Below are positions 45,878 through 56,041 of a stretch of 64,000 bases of DNA, piece by piece (position 1 is the stretch's first letter; each line of letters opens with the position of its first letter). Origin of the DNA: Acidobacteriota bacterium (lineage in GTDB: Bacteria; Acidobacteriota; Blastocatellia; Pyrinomonadales; Pyrinomonadaceae); the NCBI GenBank assembly GCA_003223935.1, contig QHXQ01000019.1:124001-188000 (forward strand), written 5' to 3'. Under the pieces are notes generated by a model that was given only the letters and a program-made list of their open reading frames with translations, made no database searches and was not told the origin of the DNA. Made by a program: the position numbers and the translations under genes.

Positions 45878-47212
45878 TCAAATCTCGCAGCGTTCACCAT
45901 ATAGACTATGTGCCTTAGCTCCCGTCACTCTAATAGGAGCTATTCGCCCTATGAGCGATACGTCGCCCGGAAAGTTTACAACCTTATTACAGGTAGTGTG
46001 CCCAGTCACATCCACAGTACTCCTAGTGCTCTCCCCTGCAACTAAGACAGAGACAGTCTGCCCAACATAAGCACTAAAAATTTGAGCCTGAATCTCCTTC
46101 TGAAGCGCTTCAAGCTCAACGAAGCGCGCCGCCATTTCGTTATCGGACACAATGTCGGCCAATTTGGCCGCAGGCGTCCCCCGCCTCTTGGAGTACTTGA
46201 AGATATAAAGGCTATCGAATTGACATTGCTCGACTAATCGCATTGTGTCTTTGAACTCTTTCCGCGTCTCGCCGGGAAAGCCTATGATGATATCGCTAGT
46301 TAGAGCATAACGTCGTTTTGCGCCTCTGATCGCCTCGACCCGGGCCAGGTAATCCGATACCTTGTAGCCTCTGCGCATTGAACGCAATACGCGGTCACTG
46401 CCTGACTGCACGGGCAAGTGTATCCAGTTACAGAGATTCTCGTGCTCGTCCATAGCCTGCACGATGTCCGTGTGGAAATCTCTGGGGAACGATGTGGTGT
46501 ACTTGATCCGTGGTATGCCGGTCGCGGCAACAGCGCGCAATAAGCGCGCAAAGGGGGTTGCGCCTGTGTGCCCCTCTAATCCGCTTTCGGTCTTCGGTCG
46601 GTAGCTGTTGACGTTCTGCCCGATCAGATGCACCTCGCTATAGCCAAGTTCTCGCAGACGTTCGATCTCGGCCACGATCTCAACCGCGGGTCGGCTCCGC
46701 TCACGCCCGCGTGAGTAAGGCACTATGCAGTAGGTACAGAATTTATTACACCCTTCGATGATCGGCACAAATGCTACATGCTTTGAGCGCCGCTCTGCAG
46801 GCGAGACAGCCCACTCTTCGCCCGCCTGCCGCTCGCCCAAATCTATCACGCGTCTCGCGCCGGCACGCGCCTGCTCAATCAACGTCGGCAGGCGGTCTGT
46901 CGCCCTCGTGCCGACAAGCAGACGGACGCTGGGCGCTTGAGCAAAAATAGTCTCGCCCTCAAGTTGTGCGACACAGCCCATCACTCCAATTAGGGGCTCT
47001 TTTGCGCCGCGTCGAACTTCGCCGATGCGTGTGAATACCTTTTGCTCCGCACGCGCACGCACAGAGCAAGTGTTAAAGAGCACGACATCGGCATCCTCGG
47101 CCTGTTGCGTCAACTGATAGCCGGCCGCACGCAATCCCGTCGCCGCTCGCTCCGTATCGGCTGTGTTCATCTGACAGCCAAATGTTTCAATGTAGATGCT
47201 CCCTTTATACAT
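45878..47212 (-). CDS. miaB: tRNA-2-methylthio-N6-dimethylallyladenosine synthase MiaB
   Basis: A 444-residue methylthiotransferase. The UPF0004 domain carries GCQMN, FNTCSVRA and MGCVAQLEG cysteines (first iron-sulfur cluster). The radical SAM domain has EGCNKFCTYCIVPYSRGRE (C-x3-C-x2-C). The TRAM domain (SVLVAGESTR ... VSLIGRIAPIRVTGAKAHSLYG) ends it. MiaB adds the 2-methylthio group to i6A37 in tRNA. ATG 47212. Confidence 0.96.
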   Translation of the reverse strand: MYKGSIYIETFGCQMNTADTERAATGLRAAGYQLTQQAEDADVVLFNTCSVRARAEQKVFTRIGEVRRGAKEPLIGVMGCVAQLEGETIFAQAPSVRLLVGTRATDRLPTLIEQARAGARRVIDLGERQAGEEWAVSPAERRSKHVAFVPIIEGCNKFCTYCIVPYSRGRERSRPAVEIVAEIERLRELGYSEVHLIGQNVNSYRPKTESGLEGHTGATPFARLLRAVAATGIPRIKYTTSFPRDFHTDIVQAMDEHENLCNWIHLPVQSGSDRVLRSMRRGYKVSDYLARVEAIRGAKRRYALTSDIIIGFPGETRKEFKDTMRLVEQCQFDSLYIFKYSKRRGTPAAKLADIVSDNEMAARFVELEALQKEIQAQIFSAYVGQTVSVLVAGESTRSTVDVTGHTTCNKVVNFPGDVSLIGRIAPIRVTGAKAHSLYGERCEI

Positions 47213-47274
47213 AAACGACCGATACCCATTCGCGCACGAGTGTAACAGAATCCGCCAGGCCGCGCGAGATACTT

Positions 47275-49104
47275 TTAGGCCGAACGACCTGCACGGCCGC
47301 CTTTACGACTCTTTACTCTGCTCTGTGTCGCCACCTCGGCGCGGGTCTGCGCGCCCGCAGCGCTTTCGATTAACCAACGCGCTGTCTCGCGTGTCGTCGC
47401 TACATCCTCTGTGCCGCCGATCATACGTGCTAGTTCACCGACACGCGCTTCACCTCTGACTTCTCTCACCGAAGCCATAGTGCGCCCCTCCACCTCTCCC
47501 TTCTCGACCAAGTAATGATGATCTGCAAAGCGCGCGATCTGTGGTTGGTGCGTCACGCATAAAACCTGCTGTGCTTCGGCCAAAGTCTTAAGTCGCAGCC
47601 CAACCGTCTCAGCGACGCGCCCGCCAATGCCCACGTCTATCTCGTCAAAGACGAGGGTCGCGCCTTGCGTCCGGCCGCTTGCTTTGGCCGAATTCCCTTG
47701 CACGACCGCATGCAATGTAAGCATCAGACGCGAAAGCTCACCGCCAGACGCGACCCGATTCAAAGGCTTCGCCTCTTCACCGACGTTGGCCGTCAGTAGA
47801 AACTCAATTCGATCAGCCCCATGCTGTGTCCAATAGACACACGCCTCGTCATCTCCATCTGCCCGCGACCTTTCAAGGCCGCGATTATGCGCCTGCGCGG
47901 TCTCGACTTGGACGATAAAGCGTGCCCGCTCTAAAGCCACATGCCGCAAGCCTGCTTCAACAAGCTGGGCCAATAAGGGTGCAGCTGCCCGCCGGCAAAC
48001 GGACAGCCGCTCTGCTGCTGCCGCATACTCTTGTTCAGCCGCAAGCAACTGCGCATGCAATTCTTGCTCACGCTCCGCCCAATTCTCCAATTCGTTGACC
48101 TTCGCCTGCAGCACCGTGCACACCTGTTGCAGTCCCTCGAGACCGCAGCCATATTTTCGTTTCAGCCGCTCCAACTCCGCCAACCTAGCTTCAATCTCTG
48201 CCAAGCGCACCGGCGAGAAATCTAGGCCCGTACCGTATCGGCGCAATTCATCGGCCACATCCGCCAGTTGGCTCACCGCCGCCTCGATGGTTTCGCTCGC
48301 GCCAGCGACTCGTCCATCTAACGCCTGCAAATCCTGCACCCAACGCTTCACGGAAGCGAGTTGCGCCAAGACACTGTCATCGCTCTCATAGAGCGCCGCA
48401 TAGGCTCTCGCGTTCAACTCCAATACCTGCTCCGCATGAGACAAACGGGCCCGCTCGGCCAAGAGCGCATCCTCTTCGTCTGCCTGCGGATTGATGCGCT
48501 CAAGTTCCGTCAATTGATAACGCACCAGATCAAGCGTGCGCGCACGCTCAATCTCGTCGCTGACAGACGAACGCAAAGCTTCCGTCACGCTCTTCCAGCG
48601 CGCGTAAGCTTCAGACACTCTGCGTTGCAGCCCTTCGCAACTGCCAAAGGCGTCGAGCAGGCGTAGTTGTCCGCGTGTGGCCAACAGAGATTGCTGTTGC
48701 CCCTGCCCGTGTATTTCAACCAAGAAAGGTTGCAGTATTTTGAGCGTTGCAGCCGACACGTTTCGGTCGTTGATAAAGACTCGGCTGCGCCCGCCAGCTT
48801 GCAACTCTCGACGGATAGTTAAATCCTCGTCCGTCTCAAGCGTGATCCCCACAACGCTCAGTAGCTCCTGAAGCTTCAGCCGACGCTCGCTACTCAACTC
48901 GAACGCGCCTTCGACAAATGATACGCGCTCGCCAGTTCTAATGACCTCGGCCGAGGCGCGCGTTCCAAGCAGCAAGCTGAGCGCATCAACGATGATTGAT
49001 TTTCCGGCCCCAGTCTCTCCAGTCAAAAGGTTAAGCCCCTCATGGAACTCGACCCGCAACTTCGAGATGATGGCAAAATTGACGATACTGAGGAACTTCA
49101 ACAT
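47275..49104 (-). CDS. recN: DNA repair protein RecN
   Basis: A 609-residue SMC-like ATPase. Walker A is LLTGETGAGKSIIVDALSLLLG; the middle is a long coiled coil (~155-395); the signature and Walker B are VASGGELSRLMLTL and ATLVFDEIDVGIGG; the His region LCVTHQPQIARFADHHYLVEK ends the core. RecN works in double-strand break repair. The C-terminal ~25 residues are basic (SRVKSRKGGRAGRSA), possibly disordered. It is divergent from ssb. Confidence 0.96.
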   Translation of the reverse strand: MLKFLSIVNFAIISKLRVEFHEGLNLLTGETGAGKSIIVDALSLLLGTRASAEVIRTGERVSFVEGAFELSSERRLKLQELLSVVGITLETDEDLTIRRELQAGGRSRVFINDRNVSAATLKILQPFLVEIHGQGQQQSLLATRGQLRLLDAFGSCEGLQRRVSEAYARWKSVTEALRSSVSDEIERARTLDLVRYQLTELERINPQADEEDALLAERARLSHAEQVLELNARAYAALYESDDSVLAQLASVKRWVQDLQALDGRVAGASETIEAAVSQLADVADELRRYGTGLDFSPVRLAEIEARLAELERLKRKYGCGLEGLQQVCTVLQAKVNELENWAEREQELHAQLLAAEQEYAAAAERLSVCRRAAAPLLAQLVEAGLRHVALERARFIVQVETAQAHNRGLERSRADGDDEACVYWTQHGADRIEFLLTANVGEEAKPLNRVASGGELSRLMLTLHAVVQGNSAKASGRTQGATLVFDEIDVGIGGRVAETVGLRLKTLAEAQQVLCVTHQPQIARFADHHYLVEKGEVEGRTMASVREVRGEARVGELARMIGGTEDVATTRETARWLIESAAGAQTRAEVATQSRVKSRKGGRAGRSA

Positions 49105-49178
49105 AAACCAATCTCTATTGTTCAGGTTTCACCTTAAAAGTAATGCACGAACCATTCAACGATCTGCAATCTTGCCTC

Positions 49179-49208
49179 TTGACCGTAAATTGTTGCGGCA
49201 TGTAGTAT
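49179..49208 (+). promoter_or_regulatory. Sigma-70 promoter for ssb
   Basis: TTGACC (49179-49184), an 18-bp spacer and TAGTAT (49203-49208), 45 bp upstream of the ssb ATG, in the divergent recN-ssb gap. Confidence 0.55.
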
Positions 49209-49252
49209 GTTATCCGTTCTAACATCAAATTAGTGGCAAAAGGAATCTCACC

Positions 49253-49672
49253 ATGTCGTTTAATAAGATCATTCTCGTCGGCAACCTCGGGCGCGATCCC
49301 GAACTCCGCTACACACCGCAAGGCACGCCAGTATGCAGTTTTACTTTGGCGACGAACGAGCGGCGTAAAGATCGCGCAGGTGAGACTCAAGACGTAACGA
49401 CATGGTTCAAAATCACACTCTGGGGCCGACAGGCAGAAACCGCCTCGCAATATCTAACCAAGGGGCGGCCCGTCTATATAGAAGGCCGGCTGCGCGTAGA
49501 GGAATGGACGGATCGGGACGGGCGCCAACGTCACACGCTCGAGGTCCACGCCACCGACATGCAGTTCATCGGCGGCCGCGGCGAAGAGACATCACCGCGC
49601 ACCGAACCCAGCACACCCAATAAAGCGGAGCCGATTGAAGCCGACATTTCGGATGATGATATTCCCTTCTAG
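49253..49672 (+). CDS. ssb: Single-stranded DNA-binding protein
   Basis: A 139-residue SSB with the OB fold: SFNKIILVGNLGRDPELRYTPQGTPVCSFTLATNER, VTTWFKITLWGRQAE, YLTKGRPVYIEGRLRVEEW and HTLEVHATDMQFIGG. A short Glu/Pro linker leads to the acidic tip DISDDDIPF, which binds partner proteins. It is monocistronic and followed by an 18-bp palindrome (49675-49692). Confidence 0.97.
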   Translation: MSFNKIILVGNLGRDPELRYTPQGTPVCSFTLATNERRKDRAGETQDVTTWFKITLWGRQAETASQYLTKGRPVYIEGRLRVEEWTDRDGRQRHTLEVHATDMQFIGGRGEETSPRTEPSTPNKAEPIEADISDDDIPF

Positions 49673-49674
49673 CC

Positions 49675-49692
49675 ATGTCGGCGCGCCGACAT
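49675..49692. repeat. 18-bp perfect palindrome after ssb
   Basis: ATGTCGGCGCGCCGACAT begins three bases after the ssb stop. Its 16-base centre is identical to the palindrome in parB. It may form a terminator-like stem or be a protein binding site. Confidence 0.6.
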
Positions 49693-49741
49693 TATTGGCG
49701 ACTGTGTGAAACCGGCGCAACCGCTTAGAGCCTTTCTTGCT

Positions 49742-50566
49742 CTATCCGCCTAATGCCCGCAACTTTTCATACCGACGGGATTTGCGCTCGTGTGGCGACC
49801 ACTTCACCACAGCCGCCAAACCCTCGCTGAGACTCTCTTTTAATAAGCGTGCGGCCTCGTCAGCATCTGTATGCGCTCCCGCCGATGGCTCCGGCACAAT
49901 CTGATCAACCATGCCCAGCCGCTTCAGGTCGTTCGCCGTCAAACGCAGCGCCTGTGCGGCTTGTGCGGCTTGTGCGGCGTCTTTCCACAGAATCGCAGCG
50001 CAGCCTTCAGGCGAGATAACAGAATAAATGGCATTCTCAAGCATCAGCACCCAATCCCCTATGCCAATGGCCAGCGCACCGCCGGAGCCACCCTCACCGA
50101 TCACAGTTACAATAATGGGTACCTCAAGCTTGGCCATTTCCATCAGATTTCGGGCGATTGCTTCAGCTTGGCCGCGCTCTTCAGCATCTATCCCCGGATA
50201 TGCTCCCGGCGTATCAATGAAGGTGAAGACCGGGCGTTGAAACTTTTCCGCCAGTTGCATTATGCGCAGAGCTTTGCGATACCCCTCTGGCTTGGGCATA
50301 CCAAAGTTTCTGTGGCGGCGCTGCTTTGTATCTCGCCCTTTCTGATGGGCAATCACCGCAACCAGCTCACCTTGAAATGTGGCAAAACCGCAAATCAGTG
50401 CGGGATCATCGGCAAAACGACGGTCGCCGCGCAATTCTGTAAAATCACTAAAGAGCCGCTGTATAAAATCAAGCGCGTAAGGACGGTCGGTATGCCTTGC
50501 CAGCTTAACGCGCTCAAAAGCTGGCAGAGGCTCATCTCTATCGCGAACATTAGCATCATCGGACAC
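49742..50566 (-). CDS. accA: Acetyl-CoA carboxylase carboxyltransferase subunit alpha
   Basis: A 274-residue AccA. Recognised by [78 protein letters not shown] and [36 protein letters not shown]. It catalyses malonyl-CoA formation with AccB/C/D, which are elsewhere. Near the end, [12 protein letters not shown] is coded by a nine-base tandem repeat (about 49950-49980), which could vary by slippage. Confidence 0.96.
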   Translation of the reverse strand: MSDDANVRDRDEPLPAFERVKLARHTDRPYALDFIQRLFSDFTELRGDRRFADDPALICGFATFQGELVAVIAHQKGRDTKQRRHRNFGMPKPEGYRKALRIMQLAEKFQRPVFTFIDTPGAYPGIDAEERGQAEAIARNLMEMAKLEVPIIVTVIGEGGSGGALAIGIGDWVLMLENAIYSVISPEGCAAILWKDAAQAAQAAQALRLTANDLKRLGMVDQIVPEPSAGAHTDADEAARLLKESLSEGLAAVVKWSPHERKSRRYEKLRALGG

Positions 50567-50628
50567 AGTTCATCTTCCTCTAGCGGCTGAATGGAACGGG
50601 GCGCAACATCACAGTAACCATCTGCTGT

Positions 50629-53600
50629 CTAGGATAGCACAGCGCGCTCCCCACTTAACCACTCGACGGTACAGCCCAATTCTCGTACCGCAGCCTCCAT
50701 CTGGAGACTACCCTCAACCCTCAGCGCACCATGCGCACGCGTGCGAACTAGCACGCCGCCTTCAAGGTACATCTCAATAAATACTTCACAATCGCCCCTG
50801 AAACGATCCAGCACTCCGAATAGACCATCTAATATAACGTCTGGAGTCATATCCGCAGGTGTCCGAAGCAACACCGCACGAGCTTTGCGCTGCAAAACAT
50901 CCTCAAGCCGCTCAACCTCATCTGCAATCATCGAACCGCTGCCATCATCACTCAAATCCCATTTACCGCCGATGAGCACAGCTGCGTCGTCCACGAGCAG
51001 ATGAGTACATTTATTAAAAGTATCCGGCCAGATAACGCATTTGACGCCGCCTGTTTGATCCTCCAGACGCAGTAGGGCAAAGCGGTCACCCTTCTTAGTG
51101 GTGCGCAACTGTAAGGCCGTCACGATCCCGCCCATGCGAACCTGTGACCCATGCTCAAGGCCATTGAGTTTCATACTGTTTAAGCACTTGAGTTCATTCA
51201 ATACTTCAACGTAATTTTCAAGCGGATGGCCCGTGATATAAAAACCGATTGCGTTTTTCTCAGCCGCCAAAATGGCCGCGTGATTCCACACCTCAACCTC
51301 CGGTAGCGGTTCGACCCAAACTTGAGTAGAGATTGATTCCGTCCCGCCGAACAGCCCGCTCTGGCCGCTTAGTTTATCATTTTGTGCCCGTGCGCCCCGT
51401 GCTAAGGACGTATCCACAGCGGCGAACAGTCGCGCACGCCAAACATGCCGACCATACTGCCCGTCTAGGTCGAGGGAATCAAATGCGCCCGCGCATACAA
51501 GACTCTCAAGCACTCTCTTATTAATCGCGCGCTGCTCGACCCTTTCAGCAAAATTATAAATAGATGCGAAGGGGCCATCCCTGCGCGCCGCTAAGATAGC
51601 ATCAACGCTTGCTTGCCCGACGCCTTTGATTGCGGCTAAACCATACCTGATCGCTCCTTTAAGTGGTGTAAATCCCCCCTGACTTTCATTCACGTCAGGG
51701 GGCAATAGTTGAATGCCCTGCCCTTTTAGTTCGTTAGAGTATTTAAATACTTTCGTCGTGTCTTCAAGTTCATTCGACAGCACAGCAGCATAAAAATGCT
51801 CTGGATAATGTGCCTTTAAGTAAGCGGTCTGGAAGGCCAGATAGGCGTAGGCGACGCTGTGACTTCGATTGAATCCATAGTCGGCGAATTGCGCCATCAG
51901 CGAGAAGATCTGTTCCGCTTTCTCCCTTTTAATCCCGCGCCCCACCGCGCCTGTCACAAATTTTTTCTCATGCAAGGCCATCTCTTCACGCTTTTTCTTA
52001 CCCATAGCGCGGCGCATCAAATCGGCTTCGCCGAGACTATAGCCGGCGAGCTTTTGCGCAAGTTGCATGATCTGTTCCTGATAGACGATGATACCGTATG
52101 TATTGGCCAGAATATCCTTCATCTCCGGCACAATGTAGCGCACGGATTTATGGCCATGATGCCGTTCGATAAAATCGTCAACCATGCCGCCGTCGAGCGG
52201 CCCCGGGCGATAGAGTGCATTGAGGGCCGCCAAATCCTCCAATCCTTTGGGCTTCAGGCGACGGCAGATTTCCTGCATTCCCTGCGATTCAAACTGGAAG
52301 ATAGCCTCGGTGCGCCCTTCGGCAAATAGCTCCATTGCTTTTCGGTCATCCAGCGGAATTTGAGACCACCCAACCTCAATACCAAGCAACTGCTTAATTG
52401 TGCTTAAACAATCGCTTATAATAGTTAAAGCGGTTAAGGCCAAGAAGTCCATCTTCAGCATGCCGGTCTTTTCTAAATCCGTCATGGCATACTGCGTCGT
52501 TAGCTCCTGTCTGGAAGAAACAGCCACAGGTACGAGTTCGTCTAGCGGGGCCGGCGAAATCACCACGCCGGCTGCGTGCACAGAGGCATGTCTTGAACAG
52601 CCCTCAAGCCGTTGTGCAATGTCGATCAATTCTTTAACCTGCGGGCTTCCTTCAACTGCTTTACGCAGCTCAGGCACTTGCTCTAAAGCTTGTGCAATTG
52701 AGACGTTCCGGCCGCGTACTGGCGGCGGGATCAATTTAGCGATCCGCTCCACTTCCGCGTAAGGCATGTTAAGCGCCCGTCCGACATCTTTAATTGCAGC
52801 CTTTGAAGCTAAGGTGCCAAAAGTGATGATTTGGCACACGGAGTCGCGCCCGTAGAGTTGGGTTACATGTTGAATGACTTCATCTCGCCCGCGTACACAA
52901 AAATCCACGTCTATATCTGGCATGGAGACACGTTCCGGGTTCAAAAACCTTTCGAACAGCAGATCATATTGAATCGGATCAATGTCGGTGATTTCCAAAC
53001 AATAGGCGACGAGCGAACCGGCCGCAGACCCACGCCCTGGGCCAACAGGGATCGAGCGCTCCTTCGCATATCGAATAAAATCCCATACGATGAGAAAGTA
53101 GCTAGCGAATCCCATCTGCTTGATCATTGCGATCTCACGTGAGATGCGCTCTTGATACTCAGCCAACGAATAGCGCAGTTCGCCTCTTTGCTGCGCTGGC
53201 TCCCAAACCTGCGCACGACGGTGCTCATACCCTTCCCTAACTATCTTCTCGAAATACTCTTCAATCGTCAGTTCCGCATGCCCGGGTGGAATTGGATAGA
53301 CGGGCACGTGATTGACGCCCGTCGGAAACTTAACCTCGCACATCTCCGCAATCTCGACCGTTCTGTGCAATACTTCAGGCAATTCGGCTCCGAAAATGCG
53401 CCACATCTCCTCGGCCGAACGTACATAAAAGTTTGGCGAGCCATAGCGGAGACGGTTCGGGTCTTGCACGGTCTTGCCCGAACCGATGCAGAGCAAAATG
53501 TCGTGTGCCCGTGCATCGTCGGGCATAAGATAATGTGCATCGTTGGTCGCTACGAGCGGCACACCTGTCCTTTGTGAAAGGGCCACCAAGTCCTTCCGTA

Positions 53601-54174
53601 TGCGCTTCTGCGCATCCAGATCATGCTCTTGGATTTCCAAGAAATAATTACCTTTTCCCAGAATCTCTTGAAACTCATGCGCGGCCGCGGCCGCTTCATC
53701 GCATGCGCCGCGTGCCAGTAGAGCCGAAGGCACGCCGGACATGCACGCGGATAGGCCAATCAGGCCCTCGCTATTTTTGGCCAGCAACTCCAGATCGATT
53801 CGCGGCTTATAATAGAACCCCTCCGTGTATCCTCTAGACGTCAGCCGGACAAGGTTATGATAGCCCGCCAGATTCTTTGCCAGTAGGATCAGATGGAAGT
53901 TGGCCTTCTCGCCGGGTTTGGCGTTCGCCGGCGCGCGGTCAAATCGGCTGCCTCGCGTAATATAGACCTCACAACCAAGGATCGGCTTGACCCCTTGAGC
54001 CTTCATGGCATTGTAGAAAGAGATCGCTCCGAACATATTGCCATGATCCGTGACGGCGCAAGCCGTCATGCCCAGTTCAGCGACGCGCTTGGCCAAGGGT
54101 TTGACCTGAATCGCGCCGTCTAACAGACTATAGTCCGTATGTAAATGCAGATGGGCGAAATTATGTTTTGCCAT
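50629..54174 (-). CDS. dnaE: DNA polymerase III alpha subunit
   Basis: A 1181-residue DnaE1-type replicative polymerase. The PHP domain starts FAHLHLHTDYSLLDGA with TDHGNM and TNDAHYL. The palm has GPGRGSAAGSLVAYCLEITDIDP and the catalytic PDIDVDFCVRGR. Then YGRDSVCQIITFGTLASKAAIKDVGRAL, GIIVYQEQIMQLAQ, FNRSHSVAYAYLAFQTAYLKAHYPEHF and the OB-fold (VRMGGIVTALQLRTTKKGDRFALLRLED) follow. ATG 54174 is preferred to the longer start at 54231. It lies between guaA and accA. Confidence 0.97.
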   Translation of the reverse strand: MAKHNFAHLHLHTDYSLLDGAIQVKPLAKRVAELGMTACAVTDHGNMFGAISFYNAMKAQGVKPILGCEVYITRGSRFDRAPANAKPGEKANFHLILLAKNLAGYHNLVRLTSRGYTEGFYYKPRIDLELLAKNSEGLIGLSACMSGVPSALLARGACDEAAAAAHEFQEILGKGNYFLEIQEHDLDAQKRIRKDLVALSQRTGVPLVATNDAHYLMPDDARAHDILLCIGSGKTVQDPNRLRYGSPNFYVRSAEEMWRIFGAELPEVLHRTVEIAEMCEVKFPTGVNHVPVYPIPPGHAELTIEEYFEKIVREGYEHRRAQVWEPAQQRGELRYSLAEYQERISREIAMIKQMGFASYFLIVWDFIRYAKERSIPVGPGRGSAAGSLVAYCLEITDIDPIQYDLLFERFLNPERVSMPDIDVDFCVRGRDEVIQHVTQLYGRDSVCQIITFGTLASKAAIKDVGRALNMPYAEVERIAKLIPPPVRGRNVSIAQALEQVPELRKAVEGSPQVKELIDIAQRLEGCSRHASVHAAGVVISPAPLDELVPVAVSSRQELTTQYAMTDLEKTGMLKMDFLALTALTIISDCLSTIKQLLGIEVGWSQIPLDDRKAMELFAEGRTEAIFQFESQGMQEICRRLKPKGLEDLAALNALYRPGPLDGGMVDDFIERHHGHKSVRYIVPEMKDILANTYGIIVYQEQIMQLAQKLAGYSLGEADLMRRAMGKKKREEMALHEKKFVTGAVGRGIKREKAEQIFSLMAQFADYGFNRSHSVAYAYLAFQTAYLKAHYPEHFYAAVLSNELEDTTKVFKYSNELKGQGIQLLPPDVNESQGGFTPLKGAIRYGLAAIKGVGQASVDAILAARRDGPFASIYNFAERVEQRAINKRVLESLVCAGAFDSLDLDGQYGRHVWRARLFAAVDTSLARGARAQNDKLSGQSGLFGGTESISTQVWVEPLPEVEVWNHAAILAAEKNAIGFYITGHPLENYVEVLNELKCLNSMKLNGLEHGSQVRMGGIVTALQLRTTKKGDRFALLRLEDQTGGVKCVIWPDTFNKCTHLLVDDAAVLIGGKWDLSDDGSGSMIADEVERLEDVLQRKARAVLLRTPADMTPDVILDGLFGVLDRFRGDCEVFIEMYLEGGVLVRTRAHGALRVEGSLQMEAAVRELGCTVEWLSGERAVLS

Positions 54175-54386
54175 GTCAACTCGATATAAGAATGAGATCG
54201 TAGAACGGAAGTCGTGCGCTTCTTCGAACAAACGCTGCGCACTATATCACGTATGAACCGGCTCTGATCACCTCAAGATATTGAAGCGAGATTGGAAGGA
54301 TGAATAAAACCCTTGCCCTATGAGCGCTTTCATGTTGCGCGTGTGAGAAAATGCTTTAGAAGCTCGGCGCAGCCGAACAGATCGGC

Positions 54387-55937
54387 TTACTCCCACTCGA
54401 TGGTACTCGGAGGTTTGGAACTGATGTCATAAACTACACGGTTGATGCCGCGCACTTCTGACACGATCCGCGTCGAGATGCGGGCCAGCGTATCATGCGG
54501 CAGGCGCGCCCAGTCGGCCGTCATTCCGTCCACGCTCGTCACGGCTCGGATCGCTACGACGCGCTCGTATGTCCGAAAGTCGCCCATCACCCCCACAGAT
54601 GAAACAGGCAGCAGCACCGGAAAGGACTGCCATACTGCGTCGTACAGATTAGCCAAACGCAGTTCCTCTTCAAGTATGCGGTCAGCGGCCCTTAGCAAGC
54701 GCAGATTATCGTCTGTAATTTCGCCTAGAATGCGAACCGCAAGGCCGGGCCCCGGAAATGGATGGCGGCGCAGAATCTCTTCGGGCACTTGCAGGTCGCG
54801 CCCGATCTGTCGCACCTCGTCTTTGAACAACTCGCGCAAGGGTTCAATTAAACGCAGGCGCATCTGCGCGGGCAGACCGCCAACGTTGTGGTGACTCTTA
54901 ATCACGGCTGAGGGGCCGCGGACGGAGACCGACTCGATCACATCTGGATATAAAGTGCCCTGCACTAGAAAATCCACGCCCCCGATCTGTTGCGCCTCAG
55001 CTTCGAAGACCTCGATGAAGACGCGCCCGATGATGCGCCGCTTCTCTTCCGGGTCAGTGACGCCGCGCAAGGCTAGTAGGAAACGCTCGCCGGCCTCGAC
55101 GCCGCGCACATTCAAGTGCATCTGCTGTTGGAACAGCCGCAGCGTCGCCTCAAACTCACCCTCTCTTAATAGCCCCGTATTTACGAAGAGGCATGTCTGA
55201 CGCTCACCTATCGCTTCATGCACGAGGGCCGCGGCGACGGTCGAGTCCACGCCACCTGACAGACCGCAGACGGCGCGACCATCGCCGATCTGGTCGCGTA
55301 TGTGCGCGATCTGTTCGATGATAATTGAGCGCGCAGACCAGTCGCCGCGCGCATGGCAAACCTCAAAGACAAAATTGCGCAGGACTTCCGCGCCCAGCGG
55401 CGTGTGTGCCACCTCAGGATGGAATTGAACGCCATATATGCGACTGCTTAAAGCTTCAAACGCATTAAGCGCTTCGTCGGTATGCGCGGTAATGCGGAAG
55501 CCGGGCGGCACATGTGTCACATAGTCACCGTGGCTCAGCCAAACGTCCAAAGCCTCCGGCAGTCCTTTGAACAGCAGACTGTCGGGTGCCGTCACGCTCA
55601 AGCGAGCATAGCCATATTCACGACTGCGTGATGGTTTGACTTCCCCGCCCAAAGCTGCCGCCAAAAGTTGCAGCCCATAGCAGATTCCGAGCACTGGGCA
55701 GTCTAGGTTGTCCAGCAAGCCGGGGGGTAGTTGCGGCGCATCTTTGTCGTAAACTGAAGAAGGTCCGCCGGAAAGGATCAGACCGCACGGACGCACCGCT
55801 TGTATTTTAGCGGCAGGCGTGTGATAGGGCCAGATTTCGCAATAGACGCCTGACTCGCGTATACGGCGGGCGATCAGTTGCGTGTATTGTGAGCCGAAAT
55901 CAAGAATGATAATCGTGGCGTGGGGCTGCTCGGTCAA
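54387..55937 (-). CDS. guaA: GMP synthase (glutamine-hydrolysing)
   Basis: A 516-residue enzyme. The GATase domain has [18 protein letters not shown], the nucleophile Cys in [12 protein letters not shown], and His in [11 protein letters not shown]. The PP-loop ATP domain is [18 protein letters not shown], and the C-terminal dimer domain ends [17 protein letters not shown], as usual. It makes GMP from XMP. TTG start at 55937. Confidence 0.97.
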   Translation of the reverse strand: MTEQPHATIIILDFGSQYTQLIARRIRESGVYCEIWPYHTPAAKIQAVRPCGLILSGGPSSVYDKDAPQLPPGLLDNLDCPVLGICYGLQLLAAALGGEVKPSRSREYGYARLSVTAPDSLLFKGLPEALDVWLSHGDYVTHVPPGFRITAHTDEALNAFEALSSRIYGVQFHPEVAHTPLGAEVLRNFVFEVCHARGDWSARSIIIEQIAHIRDQIGDGRAVCGLSGGVDSTVAAALVHEAIGERQTCLFVNTGLLREGEFEATLRLFQQQMHLNVRGVEAGERFLLALRGVTDPEEKRRIIGRVFIEVFEAEAQQIGGVDFLVQGTLYPDVIESVSVRGPSAVIKSHHNVGGLPAQMRLRLIEPLRELFKDEVRQIGRDLQVPEEILRRHPFPGPGLAVRILGEITDDNLRLLRAADRILEEELRLANLYDAVWQSFPVLLPVSSVGVMGDFRTYERVVAIRAVTSVDGMTADWARLPHDTLARISTRIVSEVRGINRVVYDISSKPPSTIEWE

Positions 55938-56041
55938 TTTTAGTCAACCTCCGTGGTCGTTGATACGTCTGACACGAATGCAGATTCCGCAGAGTTAAGT
56001 TATGCTCAAGGCATAGCGGGCATCCATGAGTTGCTCATTTT

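Noticed and set aside
53129..53146. ATCTCACGTGAGAT palindrome in dnaE as parS
   Set aside because: Too different from the parS consensus in the outer arms; likely chance in coding DNA.
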